DNA from: Blasia pusilla
Taxonomy: Eukaryota; Marchantiophyta; Marchantiopsida; Blasiales
Direction of reading: 5' to 3'
Length of the DNA: 64,000 nt
Assembly: GCA_050084515.1 (NCBI GenBank)
Contig: CM114272.1
Coordinates: forward strand, 10,106,001-10,170,000
Shown: piece by piece, positions 48,701 to 59,137 of the stretch
Layout of the letters: every line of letters begins with the position of its first letter
How positions within the stretch are numbered: the first letter of the stretch is position 1
Program-made: the position numbers and the translations under genes
The notes under the pieces: generated by a model
The model's database searches: none
Seen by the model: only the letters and a program-made list of their open reading frames with translations
What the model was told of the DNA's origin: nothing

Positions 48701-51700
48701 TAATTAGACTATCTCAACCTGGTCCTAGGGAACATGAAACATTTGGCTGATTCTACCAACTTTATGCTTCCAGCAAGAGTTCCATGGACCTTTGATTTAC
48801 ATTACTTGCAGGACAAAAGTATGCCATGCCAATCAAGGCAAGTGACAGCCAAAGAAGATAGTGATACCCAAGACTGGAACTGTCCAAGGTCTTGAACTCC
48901 AGGAACATCACACAGAGGAAGGAACTTTTCCATCTCAACCTGGTTTTAAGGCGTTGCAGACTATGAAAGACGAGTGTTATCTATTCCTAGGGTTAAACAC
49001 TTGCCTGTTACAGTACTGAATTTTAGGTTTCGATTGAAGCTGAGCTGAACTTTCAGTAGCCACTACCTGCTGAGCTCAGGAATCTACCTTGTAGAAATTG
49101 GGGAGATTGTGGAGTTTGAAGTACTCATGGACTGATATAATCTGCTTCTGTATCTGATGATAAAGCACCTGAATTATTTGGATCTGACTGTATAAATTAA
49201 CATATGAAGAACTGCTGGGATTTGTCTGTGTTGACCTTAACTGACATATTGAAACTGCTGGCCCAAGGGAACAAAATGGTTAGGTTTATGACAGTTGTTT
49301 ATGTCGGAGACTCCTACTGTGTTAGATGCTAAGGAAGGTTCTGATCTGTTCAAGGTGGGATTCTTACCCTCCAGCCTTCACAAGATATCTATAACACACA
49401 CAATAAGAAGCATGTGAATGAGCTCCACTTCCATTTAGCCAAGCTCTGAACTCTGAAACTTACTCAGGGGCACACCTAGAGTCTCTCACTGTGGTTCAAT
49501 GATCATGAGTCAACGAGAACCAATGCTACATGAGAAAAAACAAAGTTGAGACACCTTTTGACAACTGATCCCTCACAACCTTTGGCAGTCCTGGATCCAT
49601 CACATGTACGCTCAAACTACTATGCTTCATGGCAAAGTGAAGAATCTGGAACTTCTCTATTGATGCTTCTCACAAGCAGTGTCACTCTGTTTTGAACTCT
49701 TGTTATTACTATGTCCATTATTTCACTTTGTTTATACCATGATTGATCACAAACCCTAGTTTTTAGGACTAGCCCTTGTGATCTTGACTTCCAAGAACAC
49801 TCCCGCTCACAGCTGGTAGGCCCTATGTGGTATCCACTGCTTTCTTAGTCTACTACCCTCTCGCGATCATGGTTGCAGAATGCTGCCTCATCAAAGATGA
49901 TGAAACAGAAGCAAGAAACACTCACCTTATATGGGGTGACCCCTTACTGTGAATTATGGAAACAATTCTGGTAATCTGATGTAGGCACTCTACCACTGTT
50001 TGGTTATGACTGATGTCGAGCTCTACTGAATGTCAAATCCACAGCATTCCCTGTGCATATGGCAGGAGTTCCAGCATCATCTAGCCTAGGATTGGTATTG
50101 TGTCAAACAACTGAAGCCAAGGGATTTTTTGGTGGCCTCCTCAACCCATGGTGGAAATGTCCTGTTGACATATGATGGCAAACTTACTCCAGCGTAAGGA
50201 TCCACAAGCTGCAGATCAACTTTGATGGGGACTATGGGGGAGGATTACTGATTTCAATTCTGATTTACCACAGGCTAAGAATCCATGAGGCGCAGCTCAC
50301 TAGTAATGAAGAGATTAGTACAATCTCTTCAAGTTGAGCATTAGGCCTCCTGAGCCTCTACAAATTCTAGCATTTACAAAGAGAAGATGTGAAGACAATC
50401 ATACACCCAGGGAAGTACTGGAGTGGAGACGACATGATTACCGGGAATGTGGCCATGGATCACAAAGATACCTCCATTTGAGGAAGGATTTGAATTCAAA
50501 CAGGTCTCTGCTTCTCCAATTGACTGCATCACCGTCATGCTGACGAAATCTGATGGGTGGTCAACCATTCCTATGGTCCATAACACTTACTGTGTCCTGT
50601 TCTATGGAGAAATACAGATCATTATCCCTTACGAGGGCATTTTCACACATCAACAACAATACAGAACTAGTACTGATCACTAACCACAATTGCAAGCACG
50701 TTTCTGGAATCCATGATTCTGTGGTCGAAATATTTATGCAGAGCCTTGTAGCGTGCAACAGAAATGCTCAGACGACATCTGTTGGATGCGGCAGAATCAT
50801 TGCAGAAGTGGCTGCTAGAGGCCTGGAAGAGAACAAACTTTTCAGCACGCTGCCCTGCTTCATGGACTTACCTGAGTCGGGGAGAGTAGAGATTTATGAT
50901 TTAAAAGTTGTCTGCTGAATTCCCTGCATAAATCTTCAATGTGTTCATATCAACCCCAACTGCATAGCTCTCTCATTTCTTCTGTTCCATAATTGCAGAG
51001 CCACGATGGACCTAGAAGTGTAGATGGCAGAGCTCACATTCTCTTCATTGTTGTTCTGCCAAATCAATCTCAAAGGATTTTCAGCTCTCCAGGAACACTC
51101 ACAGCATCGCCAGGGCAACTCGAGAGTGCGAGCAGTCTCACTCCGTATACCTGACCACAGATTTGGGAGGACAATGATGTTAATAATAAGAAAAACTGCC
51201 TTGCACTCCAGAGATGGTGAAAAAGTTGGGTACAAAACTTGAATATTGATAATTTGATTGCTAGGAGACACGGATGCATGAGTGGTGTTTCAAGAACTGA
51301 GGACGGGGTTTCGGTGAGGGGAGGCTTAAGTATCAATGTCCAACTTTGTATCCAACTTTTGCATCATCTCCAGAGATGGTACAGGAGTTGAATGTTGATA
51401 ACTTGATTGCGAAGAGAAATACAACACGTGTAGGTGTGTGTATGGGGATTGGATGATTGAAGGCAATAATTATCAACTTTTGTACCATCTCTGGAGGTGT
51501 GGAGGCATTAATTAATACTATTCTCCAAAATCGGTGGTTTTATGCTTAGGTGTAGGGAGCAACAAGGCTGTTGGCAGTCTGGAGTAGCCCTGGCGGTGCT
51601 GTGAACAATTTCAACGATCTTGGAAGAATTTGAGATTGATGCGTCAAAGTGCCAGTGCAAGAGTGCAGTGTGTTAGCTCTGGCATCCACCCATCTAGGTT

Positions 51701-54700
51701 CAATTGTGGGGCTACAAGTTTGGAACAAAAGAATTGAGAGTGCTACAGTTGGGGTTGACATGGATGCATTGAAGATTTATGCTGGGGATTCAGAGGATGA
51801 CTCCGACATTGAAGAATCCTCTACTCCCTCCAATTCAGTTGAGTTCACAAAGGAGATCGGCTTGCAGACAAGCTCGTTCTCTTCCAAACCCCCAGCAACC
51901 ACTTCTACGACAATTCTGCCACCCCCACCAGATGATCTTCTGAACTTTTCTGCTGCATCAGGTTGAGGTGCTCTTGAGACTTCTGTGGCTAGAGTATCAT
52001 GGGTTTCCAGAGATGTGTTCGCATTTTCTGTTAGGGATTTCAAGAGTGCTAGTTCTGCACTGGAGTTGATTTGTGGAAATGCCCTTGGAATGGTTATTGT
52101 TGTGTGTTTGTCTATAGATAGATTGATTGGAATTCAAGACAAAATAGGAGTGATCAACTGTAGGACGGGCTGAACATCCATCAGATTTAGTAAACATAAT
52201 GATCATGCAGTCAATGGGACAAATGGAGATTTATTTGCGGGGCGCATTCGAAGCTTTCCCCATGTGGAGGGCAACTTTGCGCTTCATGTCTACATTCCCA
52301 GTACTTATGCTTCATCCCCTCCAGTACTTCCCTGGGTGTACTTTCAAGTATGTTTGTTGCCTTCGCTCATATTTGCAATGAGATAGAAAATGCCCACCTT
52401 GAGCAGATTGTAGTTCAATCTCCACCACTTTGATCTGCAGTTTGTGGATTTTTATGCCGCAGTCATTTTGCCATCATATGCAAAGAGCATGGTTCTGCCG
52501 CTGGTTGAGAAAGCCAAGAAACGATTCCCTAGGTTGCAACTTTTGGAGGATGGAGTGATTAATTCTCATGTAGGTGATGCTGGAATTGTGGGTAAGCACA
52601 CATGGAAGGCAGAATTTCACATCAGTCTCTCCCGAACAGTGGCAGTCTGCATACATCAGATTGACAGCATTGTTTCCATGCTTCGCAAAAAGCTGTCGTC
52701 ACAGAGACGGTGATTTTTTCTTCTTCTCCAAGCATATTTACTTCTGTTCATCCTTTTTGTGGAGGAAGCATTTTGTGAACATCAGTGCACTCACGAATCA
52801 GTGCCTGCCATGTGGGTGTGACCTCCTCCACTTTTGATGGATAAGGAGGAAAAAAGCAGTGCCTCGGCAGTCTACAGGCTCAGTTTTCAATGAGTTTCTG
52901 AATTCAGGTTTTCCTCATACAAGGTTGACTGCTGTAGACTATTCAGGTGAGGACTAGCAACACATATTGAGAGACTTAATGCCACTTCAGAAGAAATGCC
53001 TAGTTTGGAACTTATCCAAACGTTTCTTATTGTGGTTTAGATATCTTGTGGAGTTTGGAGAGTGGGAAGTGTTCACTAACGATGAACGAACCAGAACCTT
53101 TCTTTCCTTGGAAAACACCACAGCAGGTGTTTTTGAGGTATATCTACTTCTTGACGCTGCGTATTTTGTTCTCTTACACCAGAAGTTTAAGTAATTCGGT
53201 TGAGCTCACTACAAACAAACTCTAGATGCTCTGAGTTTGGTTGTTGCTGAAGTCGATCCCCGAAAAATCATCTGTTTTTTCTTCAGATACAAAAGCAGGT
53301 GATAATTGTTGATGAGGTCTTCAAACTCCACAATCTCCCCACCTTTTATAAGGTACGTTCTGGAGCTCAGTAGTAGCGACTAGATTCTAGAATGTCAGCA
53401 CTTCAGCTGGAAGCAAAAATCCAGTTGTATTGCAGGGAAGTTTTACTTTGCACATGGTTTTGTGCTGCTGTATCTTTCCTTTGTCTGCCTATTTTACAGG
53501 AAGGCTCTGCAGGGGAGCAGCAAAACAAGCTTCATGATCTAACAAATGTGGTTCCCTTGACACAAATCAGAATCCACGACCACATATCTCTCTCGCATGG
53601 GCAGCAGGGGATGTGTCGAATGCTCTGCGGACTATAGCTGGGGAGTTGAATGTCATGAGTAGCTGTTACGAGAACAAAAAAGTGGCACTGTGGGTGTCTC
53701 AAGTAAAAAGAATAGATTGTAAAGTAGGACAACGAGATTACTCTATATGGTCTTCACTACCCTCATGACAGGTGTGCGGTCATGTTTGGAGTGATTATTA
53801 GGGCAACCATTGGCCTTTTTGTAATGGTGCAATTGTGTCTCTGTGAGCTATGTGCAGCAATTATTGAGAATTAGCTTTTTCAGGTAACTGTGCATTCGTT
53901 TTGGTAGCAATGGCTGGAATCCAGGCCACTTTACTTACTTGAACAGCGCTGATTTCTGATGGTACAGTGTGAAGTCCTGGAGTCTTCTTCAAGGTTTATC
54001 CTGGCTATCCACAGAGTGTATGGGTTTTCACAATTCATACCTGAGAGCTGTAGAGCGGTGGTGACTATGCTTTGGGTTTTTGTAGCAAGGGCTAGGAGTC
54101 GTTATATTTTGCGTGTAAGTATTGTGTTGGTTCCCCCTTTGTCTTGACTTTCACTTGGAGTGGAACGTGATGGAGACCCATGTGGACAGTTTCACTGGGA
54201 GAGCAATTTGATGGGGGGTTGATTCTAGTGGATGGATGCTTCCATCAAGAGTTGTAGCTGGTGAATGTGGCTGATGGAAGCATTTTTCATGTGTACTGGT
54301 GCTGAAACCCCACTTCTATGAATTCTTGTAATGAAAGAACTTACAAAGAGCTCTTTACTTTAAGACATGAAATTCTAAGGCACAGACTTGAGCGATCAGG
54401 TAATTTTTGCCTTAGTGATTCCAGCAGCAATGGCATCATGTGTAGTTATGCTCGACTAATGCAATGGCAATGAAAGGGGGCTCTCTTGAGTCTCTAGGTT
54501 CCCAGTGAGTTATAAACAGATTTGTTCATCATGCTACCTCAAAATTATATCCGTGATTTAGACGTTTCAAGATCTGTCAAAGAAAATACCTCGTTAGTCT
54601 GCCTCTGGTGGCACCCCACCGTCATAATGACCAACTGCTGGAAATTTTATGGCAGCAGAACATGTACACTACGTTGCATGTTTTGAGTTCCCCTATTCTG

Positions 54701-57700
54701 CCCAAATTTTCATAATAGTTTTGACAAATTCTTTCTATATGAAATTGAGGACAGTAGATTGGGCATCCAGACTTCTAACACCACAGTCATTCCTCTGATG
54801 TTGACGTCAAGAGGAAAACAGGAAAAATCTCAATGTGGTGATATCCTTTCCACCTTCAAATAGAACACTAAGAGCTCTGTTTGATCCCTCTCTTACTCTG
54901 TTCATGACAGGTGTCTCCAAAGAGCCGTTCTGCAGCTCTTTGGAGAGATCCTTGCTAAGGCTCGCTTGGCAGGTTAATTGTTGTGCCCCAATTAGATGGT
55001 CATTATATAAGGTTTTGAGGACATGTGTATCCACTGAGACCTTTGCAAACTGTGAAAAGAAAATCCCTAGGTTTTGTTTTCCACATGCCAAGTCAATCCC
55101 ACATGATGGTTTTCTGTGGCATATTTAATATCTTTGGGTATTTATGAGAACTGAGGCCCCCAACTTCAGTTGTATGGAGTGGCTGGTATCATGGATATCA
55201 CTGTAGCATTGAAGAGTTGGCGCTTTGTGTGCTTTGCAACATTTCCATTCATAAATTGTCGGCCAGAGGTCAAATTACCTCATATGTCGGATACTTACAC
55301 TTCGACTGCCATTGCGTTGGCAACAGTTTTATTTTATGGTCCGACATTGCACCTCTGTCGTTGTACTCTCCTGCAATCTTAACAACCTTGTTCCCTTCCA
55401 ATCTGTGAAGGCGTTCATCTTGTTCTCAACTTTTGGGTGAGAGCCAAAGATGACTGTCTTTTTTTGCAGATTTAGTTCCATTCCTGATTTGTTTGGGATT
55501 CCCAGACTTTATCTTGCCAAAGTTAGAGATAGGAGGCTGTTTGACATCAAGACAATGTCATCTGCATTCGAAAGCATTGGGATTACCCAAGCCAAGTCCC
55601 GTGCTTCTCCATCCAGTAGTGAAAGTGGATCTTCTAGATCATGTCTAGAGCGTTTCGCCCTGCATAGCGCTCTGGACATGAACGCTTTGGTTTTGTCTGG
55701 AGTTTATTAGACACCTTTCAATGTGTGTAGTCCCTTCTTCTGAGAGGGCCAGTCAGAAGGGTTTGAATGAATCTCTCACTTTTCTAGTTTCCCTGGTCTC
55801 ATCTCCTTTGCCAAGTGGCATTGTTCCCTTTCAGAACAAGGTCCCTATCCCAGGGTGTTGCTATGGTATCTAGTCAACTTCCAGGAGTGATTCGTTTTCC
55901 TTGTCCCTCACATGTTTTCCCAGCAATTCTGGGGTTTTTGGCCGCGGTGTCTGCTTTATCTGACCTTTTGTTTGTAAGTAGCCAGGTCGGCACGTGGATG
56001 ATTGGTTTAGATTTGGAAATGCTCTTTATCCAAAAACGCAATTTGTGGGATTGTCTTTATGTTCAAGTTTGCCCACTCTAAAGAACAGGAAAAGAAAAAG
56101 GAAAATACCTGAAGAGAAGAAAAGGAAATGTTACTCAATCTGGTAAGAGGAATCCACTATTTCATTCTCATGCCAAGAATTTTTTGGTTGAGAATGAGGG
56201 ATACGAAGAATGGGTCTCATACCTGATCATGGGTCATCATCACTTGACATATAAAATTAAGGATGTCCTGTGTTTCCACTCTTATTTATGATAAACTAAC
56301 TCACTTCCAATTTGTTTCTCAACTCTTTTCAATGGATTATGCAGAGTGATTGAATATGAGACCTGGATCCTAGGACCAGCAATTCTGTTGAATATTCTGA
56401 ACTCTCAGAAGAGACTTTGTACCGACAGGTTGTTTAATTGATCAGACTTGTATCGCAGGAATATTTGCATCACTGGCTGCTTTGATGTTCAACTGCATAA
56501 GGAGGGAAGATCTTGAAGAGTATTCAGTATATGATGAAGGGGAAGGATGCAGGCACACTCTTTAACCTTAAACCCTGTGCTGTTTCTGCAAGGACCTGTA
56601 GTGTGCCTGTTGTGGCCTTGTGAACATAGACCCTGGAGCCCTGGTTGGGTGGTGTTAGTGTCAGTGGGAGCAACAAACAGAGAAAAGAGTGACTGAAAGA
56701 AAGAGTTGAACGTTGATGGTAGAGGAGGAAGAAATACACCATCTTGCCAGATTGATGGTTCACTTTTCCTTGGGAATATCCTCCAGCACATGGCAGCAAG
56801 GGCAGATGCTGCAAGTGAAATGTCGTGATGGAAAAATTTCTTGGCCTGAGAATAGAATCTTTAGATGTTTCTACATTAGAGTTATGATCTAGACTGGAGG
56901 TCAGATTTCCCATGTGGAAAGAGTTCCCATCGAACAGACTAATATTTTCCACTCCCTCCGAGGTCTGTTCCAAAGATCTGATATGCAATAGATGTAGAAA
57001 TGCAAGTTGTGATTTGTGGTATTAGGAGTAGTGCATGCGAGACTACTGGCAGACAGACAAATGATGAGGACTAGAAATGCCGGTTTCCTTATATGCACTG
57101 CAAGAAATTTCTCCATTGCAAAACTGTGCAAAGCATTTCTGGTCAGCAGAGATACTCATGGAACATGAAGATCTTTTAAGAACATAGGACTCATTTGCAT
57201 TTCAGCAAGAATATTGGAGAGGTTCAAATCACTCAGATATTTTGTACATAAGATAAAAGGACAGCAGTCTGTTAACCCAAGTCTTTGCATGTCTTGACAC
57301 ATGTGCAGATCAAGGACATGGTTGTTTCTAGCATATGTGATCTCGTTTGTGTCCCTGGCGGGTGCAGTCGGTATGTTGGTTGAAGATGCCTTAGTGCCGG
57401 ATAAACCATCCACATGGACAGGGATAGCTGGTGTTCTGCAATGTGCTTTTGTGCTTGGCAGGTGTGTTTTCTTCTGCACCTCACTGCTTGTTGAAGTTAG
57501 AATCCGCTCGAAGACTCAGGCTTTTCAAACTGTATCAGAAATGTTTCTTTTGCTAGTTGAGGAACATTCAGTGACGATGGAAACGTGAATATGAGTTTCC
57601 AAGAAAAGAATGACTCAATTTTGATGCACATCAGTTAACAAGATTTATCATCCTTGGTGGGCTGTGCAGTGGTTTGCTATTTTGGACGTCCAGATCGGCC

Positions 57701-57712
57701 AATGATCATTGA
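45799..57712 (+). CDS. TMEM50/UPF0220 four-helix membrane protein
   Basis: Small eukaryotic endomembrane protein of unsettled function. Four exons join in phase: 45,799-45,931; 56,459-56,552; 57,309-57,461; 57,670-57,712. The product is 140 aa, normal for plant UPF0220. Exon 1 encodes FSVGPGLAGAVFGGGWWCW and DAVVC...FLHYLPG (helix 1). Exon 2 gives IFASLAALMFNCIRRED and YSVYDEGE (helix 2). Exon 3 gives TWLFLAYVISFVSLAGAVGM, PSTWTGIAGVLQCAFVLG (helices 3 and 4), and exon 4 SGLLFWTSRS. Intron 1 is 10.5 kb and contains USB1, copia and LINE remnants. The exon 2 to 3 junction works in phase only with a GC donor (AG|GCAC at 56,553), and the usual W of EGEW is replaced by GC. That leaves some doubt whether the gene is fully functional. 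Start chosen at MGGQEIWFS. Confidence 0.85.
46568..47560 (-). pseudogene. Ty1/copia pol remnant
   Basis: Minus strand, inside TMEM50 intron 1. The copia RT signature MDVKTAFLYGDLQEEIYM lies at about 47,209-47,153. About 250 nt downstream is TYIVLHVEDLLM, where active copia RT has YVDD. A later block FNMVDDKPVRTHSGHGCKLS and PQTEQEK (46,775-46,690) matches the RT-RNase H connection. Frames are broken. Confidence 0.75.
48322..48955 (+). repeat. Tandem repeat, about 291-bp period, two and a part copies
   Basis: The segment TTGCAGGACAAAAGTATGCC at 48,515 recurs at 48,806. About 110 bp around it is almost identical (48,492-48,604 against 48,783-48,894). More diverged flanks (GTTCCAGGTGTT...CACACTGAGGAAG) repeat with the same period and start a third copy at 48,895. 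Non-coding; lies in TMEM50 intron 1. Confidence 0.8.
50365..52375. repeat. Large inverted repeat, arms about 0.9 kb, including USB1 exons 1-2
   Basis: Left arm about 50,365-51,250, right arm about 51,465-52,375, spacer about 215 bp. Corresponding landmarks in inverted order: CCAGGGAAGTACTGGAG (50,408; reverse of 52,317-52,333), TTGACTGCAT (50,519; reverse at 52,205), GAAATCTGATGG (50,545; reverse at 52,180), CAACTG...TTCTTCTGTTCC (about 50,958; reverse near 51,740). The right arm holds the USB1 promoter, exon 1, intron 1 and exon 2. The left arm is a diverged inverted copy. Confidence 0.85.
50740..50952 (-). pseudogene. Inverted, truncated copy of USB1 exon 1
   Basis: On the minus strand the copy starts ATGAACACATTGAAGATTTA at about 50,951, giving MNTLKIYAGNS against MDALKIYAGDS of the gene at 51,760. 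It then hits a stop within about 15 codons. Parts of the SS-x-LPPPPDD region are recognisable as decayed sequence. No downstream USB1 exons 3-6 exist on this side, so it cannot make the enzyme. Confidence 0.75.
51760..53768 (+). CDS. USB1: USB1, U6 snRNA 3'-end exonuclease (2H phosphoesterase)
   Basis: Trims the oligo(U) tail of U6 snRNA and leaves a blocked 3' end, stabilising U6 for splicing. Acts in the nucleus. Six exons join in phase: 51,760-51,961; 52,211-52,300; 52,463-52,709; 53,041-53,137; 53,287-53,352; 53,571-53,768. The product is 299 aa. The N-terminus MDALKIYAGDSEDDSD and LPPPPDDLL is the acidic/proline-rich head of USB1. GRIRSFPHVEGNFALHVYIP follows. The first HxS is EFHISLSR (His150, Ser152) with HQIDSIVSMLRKKL, then FTNDERTRTFLSLE and VDEVFKLHNLPTFYK. 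The second HxS is PRPHISLAW (His239, Ser241) and the tail is IDCKVGQRDYSI. Both catalytic motifs are intact and all introns are GT-AG, with a weak first donor (CAG|GTTGAG). The gene lies wholly within intron 1 of TMEM50 on the same strand and its 5' part is in an inverted repeat. Confidence 0.92.
53769..54790. other. USB1 3' flank within TMEM50 intron 1
   Basis: Probable USB1 3' UTR at the left. No other coding or repeat content identified. Confidence 0.4.
54800..55760 (-). pseudogene. LINE-type reverse transcriptase remnant
   Basis: On the minus strand a stretch reads LAWVIPMLSNADDIVLMSNS at about 55,598-55,540, a non-LTR RT active-site block (x-ADDI). Upstream (SVHVQSAMQG-type) and downstream (54,807-55,091: NRVREGSNRALSVLFEGGKD) parts fit a decayed LINE ORF2. 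Frames are broken. It sits in TMEM50 intron 1, opposite to the host gene. Confidence 0.6.
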
Positions 57713-58850
57713 TTGAAAAAGTTTGGTTGCAGTCTGGAGTTTTTGAACCCGCCACCTATCCCGAATCTGGAGGAGTGATGTGGAAAATGGAAGATCTTGC
57801 TTTGACATGATTTTGTTAATATGTTCTCGTACATACCCTTGAGATAGGAATGAGCTCCCCAAATCAATGTGCTATCTTAGTGGGACTGCACCCATGATCT
57901 GAGACACAAATGAATGATTCTTTCTCCAGCTGTGGGAGTTGCTTTCTTTGAACTGTAAATGCTGAAAATGAAGTTCTTGTGGGGAAGCTGTTGACTCAGT
58001 TAATTGAAGTGCTATTCTTTACAGAATACAGAATAAACAGTGTGAACTAACTACTACATGAAATCACGGGAGCTTACCTTTGGTAGTGGAACCAAAACAC
58101 TGGTGGTCATAATTGTAGAATCTACGCTATGAGTTGGAGCTTCACAAAAGTTGTTCATGCCATGGAAGGGTGTGATGACAAGATGTAGCCATCCGAGTTG
58201 CCCCTGCTAGGGACATGTGGGCTGACTGCAAAACAAAAGGTTGGGATGAAATCATTGAGAAGCAGATGTAATTAGGACCCACATTGTTGTTTGTTTCACT
58301 CCTCTTAAGCAAGACAGCGTTGGACTCATCACAAAGTTGTACTCATTTTGTGATGTTCCTTTCCGATAGCCTGTAGCGTATTAATAGTCTCTGCCGCAGA
58401 TGGAACATTGGACTCAACCTGCAATAGCATCCCAACATCGTAGGAGCTTCCCCTTTGTTCATCGTTTCTTGATCTGTGGAGCTTATGTACATATGAAACA
58501 AGTACTTATCTTTCCAGAAACATCGCCTAGATGTTCTAGCTGATTGTGGATTGATCCCTTGGGCGTCATATGAACAAAAGAATTCGATCTATTTATGATG
58601 TACCTTTTACAGTCAGGACCTGATCCACATGAGTTAGCAATACTGAACCAATGAAGTTGTGGACCATAATGGGACGCCTCACCCATGAAATGTCCTCACA
58701 CGAAAAGTGGAAATTCTCTTGGACTATAGGGTCACTAAGAACTTGTCAACGACATTTGTCACAACCTTTATAAGAGAATGTCCATACAATTTTTAAAAGA
58801 TGTTTGTAAATGTGAACAGTTGAGGATCAACATCAATGCATCATTTGAGT
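57713..58850. other. TMEM50 3' flank
   Basis: Probable 3' UTR followed by non-coding DNA. No further exon or gene recognised. Confidence 0.4.
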
Positions 58851-58851
58851 C

Positions 58852-59137
58852 GTCATGTCGGTAGAGCAAAAGTGGCTGAGAAAGGCGTGCCAACTTGAAA
58901 AGGTATATGAAAGGGAGGATAGTAGGTGTAGGCATCTATCCCTCACCTATGAAATGATTTAATAACGTAGGTAAGGGCAAGTATGAGAGTGGATGTCATA
59001 TCGGTAGAGCAAAAGTGGTTGAGAAAGGAGCCAACTTGGAAAGACAGATGAAAGGGAGGATATTAAGAGTAGGAACCTATCCCTCTCTTATGAAATGATG
59101 TAATCACCTAGGTAAGGGCAAGTATGAACGCGGATGG
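58852..59137 (+). repeat. 143-bp tandem duplication
   Basis: Two direct copies, starting GTCATGTCGGTAGAGCAAAA at 58,852 and GTCATATCGGTAGAGCAAAA at 58,995, both ending in AGTATGA-x-x-GCGGATG-like sequence. Non-coding. Confidence 0.85.

Noticed and set aside
51760-53768. USB1 as a processed retrocopy inserted in the intron
   Set aside because: Five phase-consistent GT-AG introns and intact catalytic motifs show a normal intron-bearing gene.
56524-56988. 154-aa minus-strand frame
   Set aside because: Opposite TMEM50 exon 2 and intron 2; low-complexity, no known domain.
58852-59137. CRISPR-like array
   Set aside because: Only two long direct copies with no spacers, in a eukaryotic genome.
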